A stretch of 24,289 bases of DNA. Origin: Salinisphaera sp. UBA1666 (lineage in GTDB: Bacteria; Pseudomonadota; Gammaproteobacteria; Nevskiales; Salinisphaeraceae). The stretch's first letter is position 1. Each line of letters begins with the position of its first letter. Positions 1 through 6,683 of the stretch are shown here, in pieces. The notes beneath the pieces are model-generated. The model did no database searches, had not been told where the DNA came from, and was given only the letters and a program-made list of their open reading frames with translations. The position numbers and the translations under genes are program-made. The DNA lies in NCBI GenBank assembly GCA_002320455.1, contig DCKU01000090.1:1-24289 (forward strand), in the 5' to 3' direction.

Positions 1-33
1 TGGTGGGTTTACACATCTAGGGCGTCGCTGCGT

Positions 34-1023
34 TCAGAGCGTGACCACGATCTTGCCGATCTGTTGGTTGGACTCCACATAGCGATGCGCCGCTACGATT
101 TCGTCGAAATCGAAGACGCGATCAATGCGTGGTGTGAGCGTCCCGTTGGCCAACCCGTCCATCACGAACTGCTTGGCGCGTTCCAGACGTGCGTCGTCGT
201 TGGTGACTTCAAACAGCTGGTAGCCGCGCACCGTCTGCAGCCCGCCCAGCACCGACAAGACCGGCAGCGGGGTGGGTTCGTCGCTGAGCGCGCCGTAGAT
301 GAACAAGATGGCGTGCTCGGACGCGGCCGCGCACAGCTTGGCAAACGCCGGGCCGCCGACTGGATCAAACACCACACGCGCGCCGTGGCCGTCGGTGAGG
401 CGCTTTACCTCGGCGACGAGATCCTGTTCTTCGGTGACGATCACATGGGCGGCCCCTTGCTCCGCCAGTACGTGGGCCTTGTCGCGGGTGCGGGTCAAGG
501 CGATCGGCGTGGCGCCCACTGCGTTGGCGATCTGGATCGCGGCCAGGCCAACGCTGCTGGAGGCCGCGGGGATGAGCACCGTCTCGCCGGCCGATAGCCC
601 GGCGATATCCACCAACGCCCCCCAGGCCGTGACGAACTGCATCCAGCTGCCGGCCGCAGCGACCCAGTCGAGATTGGCCGGATGCTTGACCACAGCGCGC
701 GCCGGCGCCAGGGCCAGTTCGCCGTAGAGCGCGTATTCGTCGAACTGAAACGCCGGAATCACGCTCACCGCGTCACCCACGGCGAACTCGGTCACGTCGT
801 CGCCCACGGCCTCGATCTCGCCGGCCGCTTCATAGCCCAGGCCCTGGGGAAAAGACGGCGCAAGGAGGTATTCGCCCGAGCGGAACATCACCTCCGCGCG
901 GTTGATGCCCAGCGCCTTCACACGGATACGGACCTCGCCGGCCGCCGGTGCAGCGATCTCGACATCCTCGATCTGCAACACATCCGGCCCGCCTTCCTCG
1001 CGAAAACGTACGACACGTGTCAT
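34..1023 (-). CDS. zinc-free quinone oxidoreductase-like MDR family protein
   Basis: This is a medium-chain dehydrogenase/reductase of 329 residues, the usual length for NAD(P)H:quinone oxidoreductase (zeta-crystallin-like) proteins. It has an N-terminal GroES-like domain (about residues 1-115) and a Rossmann domain (about 120-270) with an atypical nucleotide-binding loop, PAASSSVGLAA at 152-162. Where zinc alcohol dehydrogenases have the first catalytic Cys ligand, this protein has N41-R42, and no four-Cys structural zinc loop is present, so it should be zinc-independent. By family it would reduce a quinone or an activated alkene with NADPH; the substrate cannot be read from sequence. I chose the ATG at 1023 because GGAG lies six bases upstream of it; the frame stays open to 1050. 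It diverges from the aldehyde dehydrogenase at 1168, so a shared regulatory region is possible. Confidence 0.85.
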   Translation of the reverse strand: MTRVVRFREEGGPDVLQIEDVEIAAPAAGEVRIRVKALGINRAEVMFRSGEYLLAPSFPQGLGYEAAGEIEAVGDDVTEFAVGDAVSVIPAFQFDEYALYGELALAPARAVVKHPANLDWVAAAGSWMQFVTAWGALVDIAGLSAGETVLIPAASSSVGLAAIQIANAVGATPIALTRTRDKAHVLAEQGAAHVIVTEEQDLVAEVKRLTDGHGARVVFDPVGGPAFAKLCAAASEHAILFIYGALSDEPTPLPVLSVLGGLQTVRGYQLFEVTNDDARLERAKQFVMDGLANGTLTPRIDRVFDFDEIVAAHRYVESNQQIGKIVVTL

Positions 1024-1145
1024 GACAGTCTCCATCGACAATTGATACAAGAGAATCTAGCAGCCCGCGCAACACGCGGCCGCTGGCCCGGAAGCCAAGC
1101 CGATGGCTCGGCACGTCTGCCGACATCCAGCGCCTCGTGTTATAC

Positions 1146-1165
1146 ATTGCACACAATCGAATTGT
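1146..1165. promoter_or_regulatory. candidate palindromic operator before the aldehyde dehydrogenase
   Basis: Two inverted repeats overlap here. ATTG-N4-CAAT spans 1146-1157, and ACAAT-CGA-ATTGT spans 1153-1165. A -10-like TATACA preceded by TG lies at 1141-1146, which would put transcription start near 1153, inside the repeats. The position just before the start codon fits a repressor site, perhaps for a MarR- or TetR-type regulator. No regulator gene is adjacent, so this is inference. Confidence 0.35.
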
Positions 1166-1167
1166 AA

Positions 1168-2685
1168 GTGTCAGATATGAACGCTGCCGAACCCAAGACC
1201 CTGTCGTTGTATATTGACGGCGAATACCGCCCGCCGGCCGGCGGCGCTTATTTCGACAACCATTATCCGTACACCGGTGAGGTCGAATCGCGCGTGCCCC
1301 GCGGCACCGCGGAAGACGTGAACAAGGCCGTGGCTGCGGCCGATCGCGCCTTCCGAGAAGGTCCCTGGGCCACGATGACCGCCACCAAGCGCGGGAAGAT
1401 CCTGCATGCCATCGGCGACATCATCGCCGCGCACGCCGAGGAGCTGGCCACCTTGGAGGTGCGCGACAACGGCAAGCTGATGGGCGAGATGCACGGGCAG
1501 ATGAAATACCTGCCCGAGTGGTTCTATTACTACGGCGGCCTGGCGGACAAGATCGAAGGCGCCGTCACGCCGGCCGAGCGCGAGGGCATGTTCCACTACA
1601 TCACCCACGAGCCGCAGGGCGTGGTGGCCGCCATTGCGCCGTGGAACTCGCCCTTGCTGCTGGTGGCGTGGAAACTGGCACCGGCATTGGCCGCCGCCAA
1701 CACCATCGTGGCCAAGCCCTCCGAATTCTCGCCGTCGTCCATGCTGCGCCTGGCCGAGCTGATGGTCGAGGCGGGCCTGCCGAAGGGCGTGGTCAACGTC
1801 GTCACCGGCTACGGCGCCGAGGTGGGCGCGCCGCTGGTCGAGCATCCGGATGTGGCCCGAATCGCCTTCACCGGCGGCGAGGGCGGCGGGCGTGCCGTGT
1901 ACAAGGCCGCGGCGGAACACTTCAAACGGGTCTCGCTCGAGCTGGGCGGCAAGTCGCCGAACATCGTGTTCGAGGATGCCGACCTGGATGACGCCGCCCG
2001 CGGCACCGTGGCCGGCATCTTCGCCGCCGCCGGCCAGACCTGCATGGCCGGCTCGCGCCTGCTGGTGCACGAGTCCGTGCACGACGTCTTCGTCGAAAAG
2101 CTCATCGAGATCGTCAAGGACGCCAAGCTGGGCGACCCGATGGGTGCTGATACGGATATCGGGCCCATCGCCACGCCGGCCCAGTTCGACAAGGTCATGC
2201 ACTATATCGATGTGGCCCGCGAGGACGGCGCCACCTGCGAACTGGGCGGCACCGCGGCCGAAGGCGGCGAGCTGGGCACCGGGCGCTTCGTGCACCCGAC
2301 CATCTTCACCGGGGTAAAGAACGACATGCGTATCGCCCAGGAGGAGGTCTTCGGCCCCATCCTATCGATCATCAAGTTTTCGGACGAGGACGAGGCGGTT
2401 CGCCTGGCCAACGATATCCCCTATGGCCTGGCCGCCGGCATCTGGACCCAGGATCTGGGCCGGGCGATGACCCTGCCGAAGCGTATCCGCGCCGGCTCTG
2501 TGTGGGTCAACGCCTATCGGGTGGTCAGCTACATGGCGCCGTTCGGCGGCTTCAAGGCGTCCGGCATCGGCCGCGAGAACGGCAAGGAAGCGATCATGGA
2601 ATACTTGGAAACCAAGAGCGTGTTCATCAACGCTAGCCGCGGCATCCCGTCGCCGTTTGTGATGTCGACCCCCGGCGACGACTGA
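1168..2685 (+). CDS. NAD(P)-dependent aldehyde dehydrogenase
   Basis: This 505-residue protein is a full-length member of the aldehyde dehydrogenase superfamily, which oxidises aldehydes to carboxylates with NAD(P)+. The catalytic residues are visible: general base E258 in the LELGGKSPN motif and nucleophile C292 in GQTCMAGS. The cofactor-side motif APWNSPLLL and the late motif EEVFGPILS are also intact. Substrate class is not decidable; the sequence resembles the broad group containing betaine-aldehyde and aromatic-aldehyde dehydrogenases. The GTG at 1168 is the first start in frame and the ATG at 1177 (giving MNAAEPK) is an equal alternative; neither has a good Shine-Dalgarno. The 5' leader looks very short, with a -10-like box at 1141. 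The gene ends at a strong hairpin terminator. It diverges from the MDR oxidoreductase and may act with it on carbonyl compounds (inference). Confidence 0.92.
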   Translation: MSDMNAAEPKTLSLYIDGEYRPPAGGAYFDNHYPYTGEVESRVPRGTAEDVNKAVAAADRAFREGPWATMTATKRGKILHAIGDIIAAHAEELATLEVRDNGKLMGEMHGQMKYLPEWFYYYGGLADKIEGAVTPAEREGMFHYITHEPQGVVAAIAPWNSPLLLVAWKLAPALAAANTIVAKPSEFSPSSMLRLAELMVEAGLPKGVVNVVTGYGAEVGAPLVEHPDVARIAFTGGEGGGRAVYKAAAEHFKRVSLELGGKSPNIVFEDADLDDAARGTVAGIFAAAGQTCMAGSRLLVHESVHDVFVEKLIEIVKDAKLGDPMGADTDIGPIATPAQFDKVMHYIDVAREDGATCELGGTAAEGGELGTGRFVHPTIFTGVKNDMRIAQEEVFGPILSIIKFSDEDEAVRLANDIPYGLAAGIWTQDLGRAMTLPKRIRAGSVWVNAYRVVSYMAPFGGFKASGIGRENGKEAIMEYLETKSVFINASRGIPSPFVMSTPGDD

Positions 2686-2705
2686 GCACGAACCAAGAGG
2701 CGTTT

Positions 2706-2736
2706 AAAGACCGCCCGCAACACCGGGCGGTCTTTT
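2706..2736. terminator. bidirectional rho-independent terminator
   Basis: A perfect 12-bp stem pairs AAAGACCGCCCG (2706-2717) with CGGGCGGTCTTT (2724-2735), with a CAACAC loop. The plus strand ends in TTTT. It lies between the convergent aldehyde dehydrogenase (+) and short-chain dehydrogenase (-) genes, and its A/T-flanked arms suit termination from both sides. Confidence 0.9.
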
Positions 2737-2749
2737 GTCGAGCCAGCGG

Positions 2750-3565
2750 TCAGTCGGTGTCGTTATCCGCCGAACCGGGACGCGCCAGGTCGTGATGGGC
2801 GCGGGCTTTCTGTTCCTCGCTGAGGATGCGGTTGGTCACGTTGCCCTTGAACTTGGCTGCTAGATTCCCGCCCACGACCTTGTCTTTGCCGGCCATCAGC
2901 GCTTCGTAGCCCTGCTGGGCCACGCGCGTCGGGTCGTTCTTGTCACCGGCGCCGATGGCGGTGTCGTCCATGTCGCCGCGGTGGAAGAAATTGGTTTCTG
3001 TCTGGGCCGGCAGCAGGGCGGTAACGCTCACGCCGTGCTCGGCCAGCTCGTTACGCAGTGCCTCGGCGAACGACAAACCGAATGCTTTTGTGCCGCCATA
3101 CACCGCCTCGAACGGGGTAGGCGTGGTACCCGATACCGAAGAGACGATCAGTATGCGGCCTGCGCCGCGCGCGACCATATCCGGGGCGACGCGCTTGGCC
3201 AGATGTACCGTTGACGTCACGTTGAGCGCGATCAGGCGCAGCTCGTCTTCGAGCGCGGTGCCTCCAACGAAATGCCCACCTAGACCCAACCCGGCGTTGA
3301 GCGCCAGAGCATCGACCGGGCGAGCCGTGTCGCGAATCGCTGCGTAAAGCGACTCGACGCCCTCGTAGTCGGTTAGGTCCGCACGTGCGGTGGTGATGGT
3401 CGTGCCGTACTCGGCCAGTTTTTTGGCGGCTTCGTCCAGACCGTCGCCATGGGCGGCGATGAGGACATCGAATCCGTTCTGGGCAAATTGTGCCGCGAGC
3501 TCATAGCCAATGCCCTGGCTACCGCCGGTAACGACCGCGAATGGGCGATGGTTGGTTTCTGTCAT
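2750..3565 (-). CDS. short-chain dehydrogenase/reductase (SDR)
   Basis: A 271-residue classical SDR oxidoreductase. The cofactor loop is TGGSQGIG (residues 13-20), the structural NAG motif is at 90-92, and the catalytic tetrad is N115, S143, Y156 and K160 (YGGTK), all at normal spacing. The family reduces or oxidises hydroxyl/carbonyl substrates with NAD(P)(H); the substrate is not evident. The C-terminal tail of about 45 residues after the fold is hydrophilic and ends in acidic and polar residues. The frame is open to 3889, but I chose the ATG at 3565 because the protein then begins four to ten residues before the first beta strand, as in the family. A consensus -35 box upstream (TTGACA on this strand) gives a leader of about 90 nt. 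Confidence 0.87.
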   Translation of the reverse strand: MTETNHRPFAVVTGGSQGIGYELAAQFAQNGFDVLIAAHGDGLDEAAKKLAEYGTTITTARADLTDYEGVESLYAAIRDTARPVDALALNAGLGLGGHFVGGTALEDELRLIALNVTSTVHLAKRVAPDMVARGAGRILIVSSVSGTTPTPFEAVYGGTKAFGLSFAEALRNELAEHGVSVTALLPAQTETNFFHRGDMDDTAIGAGDKNDPTRVAQQGYEALMAGKDKVVGGNLAAKFKGNVTNRILSEEQKARAHHDLARPGSADNDTD

Positions 3566-3659
3566 AGAAAACGCTCGTAGTCGGTGTCCGGCCCCAGCCT
3601 GATCGGCGCGGTGCAAGACCGGCGACCGCTGGTGAAACGGGTCGTTCGCTACCTCTCGT

Positions 3660-3688
3660 GATATCGATGCCCGTCGGCCGACTGTCAA
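3660..3688 (-). promoter_or_regulatory. sigma70-type promoter candidate for the SDR gene
   Basis: On the minus strand a perfect -35 TTGACA (3688-3683) is followed after exactly 17 bases by GATATC (3665-3660), a 3/6 match to the -10 consensus. An A/T-rich stretch at 3689-3717 upstream resembles an UP element. Only the -35 is strong. Confidence 0.4.
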
Positions 3689-3723
3689 TTTTGAACAAAG
3701 AAGAGAAAATACGTGAGATTGAT

Positions 3724-4254
3724 CTACGGCCCGGTTCGAAGGGGTGAACGCTCGATTTGGGCCGGCTGCTTGGCCGGGCTGCACAAACGCGCGTCGAGCG
3801 GCGTGGATACCGCTCGAGCCTTGATTCGCACCCGCAGCTGCGTTGTCGGGTGGCAGTTGCCGTCGCCGTAGGCGTCGCCCGAGACCCACCGCAACACCGA
3901 AGTTGCGCTTTCGCCGGGGGCGAGCCCCAAGGGCTGCTCGGGCGCATTGATGGCCTGACGCACAACGCGCTCGAACGCCACGGCTACGGGCCGTTGCCCT
4001 GCGTCAAGAAACTCAAGACGCGGCCAGCGCGCCAGCCGGCAGGCACGACGGCCTTCATTGCGCACGGTCAATCGCGTGCCGCTATGCATCGTGGCGTCGA
4101 AGGCACCGTTTTCGTCGTCGTTAGACACGGCAAGATCCGCAGCACTACAGCTCGGCAGGCCCGCGACCAGGCGAGGCGGCGGCGTGTTGTCGCTAGCAAG
4201 CGCAGATGGGGCCGCAAGCAAAAGACCGATTCCACAGACAAGAGACAGACGCAT
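3724..4254 (-). CDS. exported DUF4232-like protein
   Basis: A 176-residue protein with a clear signal peptide: MR, then a hydrophobic core, then an AAPSALA cleavage-type end near residue 20. The mature part has four cysteines in a spacing that suits two disulfides (CSAADL, RRACRLARWP, GNCHP, ARLC). The pattern of an N-terminal Cys, a T-x-x-N-x-G strand, a Cys-containing strand leading to a W-P, and an L-x-P-G turn resembles the DUF4232 domain. DUF4232 has no assigned biochemical role, so function is unknown beyond a likely periplasmic or surface location. The frame is open to 4314, but the ATG at 4254 places the signal peptide at the N-terminus. It stands alone on the minus strand, 470 bases upstream of the SDR start at 3565 measured from its own stop side. 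Confidence 0.65.
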   Translation of the reverse strand: MRLSLVCGIGLLLAAPSALASDNTPPPRLVAGLPSCSAADLAVSNDDENGAFDATMHSGTRLTVRNEGRRACRLARWPRLEFLDAGQRPVAVAFERVVRQAINAPEQPLGLAPGESATSVLRWVSGDAYGDGNCHPTTQLRVRIKARAVSTPLDARLCSPAKQPAQIERSPLRTGP

Positions 4255-4439
4255 ACCGGTTAGGGCGCAACGAATGAAGCCCTCAGCCTGCCGCAAGCCG
4301 CTCGACGTGTACATGAACGCTTTGCGTGCACTCTCGTATTGATAAGCGGTGCCGAGGCAGCGACTCCGAAATTCTCGCGATGGGCAGGCGGGCTGCGAGG
4401 CGGCAGGCTAGTGTCAAAAGCTATTTATAGGACGCTGCA

Positions 4440-4829
4440 ATGCAGACCGATCGTTTTCTAGCACATGTCTATAACGCCTGTCCGCAGCTCGATCCGGATG
4501 TAATACATCAGTGCACGTTGATCGTAGTAGATGCCCTGTGCGAACAGTTGCCCGCCGAGCAGGCACGGCGCATGGCAAGCCAGCTGCCTGAAGAAATTGG
4601 CGAGGCAGCGGCCAACGGCAGTGAGCGCAGTGACACATCGGCCGTGCCGGTCTCACTCGACGATTTCTTCGCCAAGATCGAATTCCGCACGGAGTTGACC
4701 GCAAAAGACACCTGAGAATTTACACGCGCGGTTATTAAGACGCTGAATGACGCGTTATCTGACGCCGAGGAAGGCCAGGTGATCATGGCGCTGCCCAGCG
4801 AACTGGACCAGTTGCTTATCGAAAACTGA
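4440..4829 (+). pseudogene. DUF2267 protein interrupted by an in-frame TGA
   Basis: A good AGGA ribosome site at about -8 precedes the ATG at 4440, and the first frame runs 91 codons to TGA at 4713-4715. The same frame then continues 37 codons without another stop to TGA at 4827-4829. The two parts read as the two halves of a DUF2267 protein of about 129 residues: half one has MASQLPEEIGEAA, half two begins EFTRAVIKTLNDALSD and has MALPSELDQLL, matching the repeated helix plus LPxEL pattern of the family. DUF2267 proteins are small helical proteins of unknown function. Third codon positions are richer in A/T than in neighbours, in both halves. The simplest reading is a nonsense mutation or sequencing error; UGA readthrough is an alternative. 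The N-terminal 91 residues may still be made. Confidence 0.65.
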
Positions 4830-4837
4830 TCCGCTGG

Positions 4838-4878
4838 CCGTTGCCGGCCTGACGGGATGCCCGTGAGGCCAGCAACGG
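4838..4878. terminator. long hairpin between convergent genes
   Basis: Nested arms pair CCGTTGC with GCAACGG, GGCCT with AGGCC, and ACGGG with CCCGT around an ATG loop, with two single mismatched positions. The 41-nt hairpin sits between the DUF2267 gene (+) and fdhA (-). There is no T-tract, so it may stall polymerase or protect 3' ends rather than act as a standard terminator. Confidence 0.5.
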
Positions 4879-4886
4879 ACGCACCG

Positions 4887-6080
4887 TCAGCCGGTGCCAA
4901 GCTGGCCGTGCGGGTCAATCACGAACTTCTTGGCGGCGCCGTCGTCGAAGGCGGCATAGCCATCTGGGGCCTCGTCCAGGCTGATTGTCTGTACGTTGAC
5001 GGCGTTACCAATCGCGACACGCTCGTGAAGAATGGCCTGCATGAGCTGGCGGTGATAGCGCATGGCCGGTGTCTGGCCGGTATGAAACGACATCGCCTTG
5101 GCCCAGCCGAGGCCAAATTTCATGGACAGGTTGCCGTGTTTGGCGTCTTCCGAGCTGGCGCCTGGATCCTCGGTCACGTATAGACCGGGGATGCCCACGC
5201 GGCCGCCGGCCTGGACCACTTCCATGGCCGCGTTCAGAACCGTGGCCGGCGCCTCCTGGCTGTGGTTATGGCCGTGACAGTTGGCCTCAAAGCCGACAGC
5301 GTCGACCGCACAGTCGACTTCGGGAACACCCAACACCGATTCGATCAGCTCGCCCATGGTCGCGTCCTGACGCAGATCAATCGTCTCGCACCCGAAGCTT
5401 TTGGCCTGGTCCAGACGCTGTGGAATCATATCGCCCACGATGACGCAGGCCGCACCGAGCAGCTGGGCCGAACAGGCCGCGGCCAGGCCCACCGGGCCGG
5501 CACCGGCGATATAGACCGTTGAGCCTGGCCCCACGCCGGCGGTCATGCAGCCGTGAAAACCGGTGGGAAAGATATCCGAGAGCATCGTCAGGTCCAGGAT
5601 CTTTTCCATGGCCTGTTCCTTGTCGGGAAAGACCAGCAGCTGGAAGTCGGCGTAGGGCACCATGACGTACTCGGCCTGGCCGCCCACCCAGCCGCCCATG
5701 TCGACGTAGCCATAAGCGCCGCCGGGGCGGTCATCGTTAACGTTCAGGCAGATATGCGTATCGCCGCGCTTGCAATTGCGACATCGCCCGCAGGCCACGT
5801 TGAAGGGGACCGACACGATGTCGCCCTCCTTGATGAACTCAACGTCGCGCCCGCACTCGATCACTTCCCCCGTGATTTCGTGGCCCAGCACCATACCGGT
5901 GGGGGCGGTGGTACGGCCGCGGACCATATGTTGATCACTCCCGCAGATATTGGTGGTCACGACCTTAAGAATCACACCGTGCTGACAGGATCGACGGCCG
6001 AGGGCGAGTTCTGGAAAATCGATCGCCTCGACGGCGACCTCACCCTTGCCGCGGAATACGACACCTCGATTGGACGGCAT
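4887..6080 (-). CDS. fdhA: glutathione-independent formaldehyde dehydrogenase
   Basis: This 397-residue zinc MDR enzyme matches the Pseudomonas putida-type formaldehyde dehydrogenase/dismutase, which oxidises formaldehyde to formate with tightly held NAD+ and no glutathione. From the ATG at 6080 the ligands fall at C46 (NICGSD), H67 (LGHE) and D169 (LSDIFPTG) for catalytic zinc, and C97, C100, C103 and C111 for structural zinc, the same numbers as in the P. putida enzyme. That agreement decides the start over the in-frame GTG at 6119. The Rossmann motif GAGPVGLAA and the long C-terminal IPGLYVTEDPGA segment are also typical. It is cytoplasmic and serves formaldehyde detoxification. Length is normal (family about 399). 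It appears monocistronic, converging on the DUF2267 gene and diverging from the DUF2171 gene. Confidence 0.9.
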   Translation of the reverse strand: MPSNRGVVFRGKGEVAVEAIDFPELALGRRSCQHGVILKVVTTNICGSDQHMVRGRTTAPTGMVLGHEITGEVIECGRDVEFIKEGDIVSVPFNVACGRCRNCKRGDTHICLNVNDDRPGGAYGYVDMGGWVGGQAEYVMVPYADFQLLVFPDKEQAMEKILDLTMLSDIFPTGFHGCMTAGVGPGSTVYIAGAGPVGLAAACSAQLLGAACVIVGDMIPQRLDQAKSFGCETIDLRQDATMGELIESVLGVPEVDCAVDAVGFEANCHGHNHSQEAPATVLNAAMEVVQAGGRVGIPGLYVTEDPGASSEDAKHGNLSMKFGLGWAKAMSFHTGQTPAMRYHRQLMQAILHERVAIGNAVNVQTISLDEAPDGYAAFDDGAAKKFVIDPHGQLGTG

Positions 6081-6277
6081 AACGGCACTCGCTTGCGTAT
6101 TACATGAACGTTCTTTCACGGTACGCCGCGCGCCGGGCGGTCGCTCTCATGCTTTTGGATGAGCCGGAGACGAAGCGCATCACGTCGTCTTTGCCCAATC
6201 AATCAGGTGATTTACGGCGTATACCCGGGGCGGAAACTGCGTTACGGTCGAAGTGTCAATTACAACGGACTTAAACC

Positions 6278-6508
6278 ATGTTGGAAAAGTTTCGTATCAA
6301 AGAGCATATGGAAGTCACCGACGCCAACGGCCAGCACGTGGGCACGGTCGACAAGGTCGAAGACGAGAAGATCAAGCTGACCAAGACGGACAGCTCCGAC
6401 AACCAGCACCACTATCTCAATCTGGATGATGTGGACCGCCTGGAAGACAATCGCGTCTATCTCAAGGACGGTGCGACTATCCCGAGCGGGAGTGGCGTCA
6501 ACACCTAA
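6278..6508 (+). CDS. DUF2171 family protein
   Basis: A 76-residue, acidic, hydrophilic protein with the DUF2171 layout: an opening I-K-E-H-M-x-V segment, then the conserved DANGQHVGTVDKVE turn, a K-L-T-K strand, a histidine pair before YLNLDDVDRLED, and a final V-Y-L-K strand. This is a PRC-barrel-like small beta fold; molecular function is unknown. Relatives are common in bacteria that face osmotic or oxidative stress, but that role is inference. Upstream, GGAAACT at 6232-6238 and TCAAT at 6256-6260 are spaced roughly like an extracytoplasmic sigma factor promoter, a weak match. The gene is followed closely by a strong terminator, so it is probably monocistronic. Confidence 0.8.
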   Translation: MLEKFRIKEHMEVTDANGQHVGTVDKVEDEKIKLTKTDSSDNQHHYLNLDDVDRLEDNRVYLKDGATIPSGSGVNT

Positions 6509-6544
6509 GTCGGCGTGACCGCTGTATAACCGCAGTCGCTAATC

Positions 6545-6573
6545 AAAGCCCCCGGTAGCTGCCGGGGGCTTTT
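6545..6573. terminator. rho-independent terminator after the DUF2171 gene
   Basis: An 11-bp perfect stem pairs AAAGCCCCCGG (6545-6555) with CCGGGGGCTTT (6562-6572), with a six-base loop, and ends in TTTT on the plus strand. It lies 36 bases after the DUF2171 stop and 110 bases downstream of the convergent recD stop, so it may serve both. Confidence 0.9.
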
Positions 6574-6683
6574 CATTGCGAAATCGTTTTTTTCGTTGGC
6601 CGCCGCTCGAGCGGTGGCCGTGTCTCTGTCTCGGATGAAAAGAGTCCGCCGCGTGAATCGTGCCGGCGCGCCTGTAAGCGTTT

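Noticed and set aside
1..33. Possible further gene at the left edge
   Set aside because: Thirty-three bases after the MDR stop are too short to show a coding frame, and no hairpin is visible.
1171..2295. A 374-codon minus-strand frame opposite the aldehyde dehydrogenase
   Set aside because: His/Gly/Arg-rich composition typical of the antisense of a high-GC gene, with no recognisable domain.
4713..4780. Selenocysteine insertion at the DUF2267 UGA
   Set aside because: No convincing bacterial SECIS hairpin follows the UGA and DUF2267 is not a known selenoprotein family; kept only as a remote alternative.
6232..6260. Extracytoplasmic sigma factor promoter before the DUF2171 gene
   Set aside because: GGAAACT and TCAAT only partly match the consensus, so it is mentioned with the gene but not listed as a feature.
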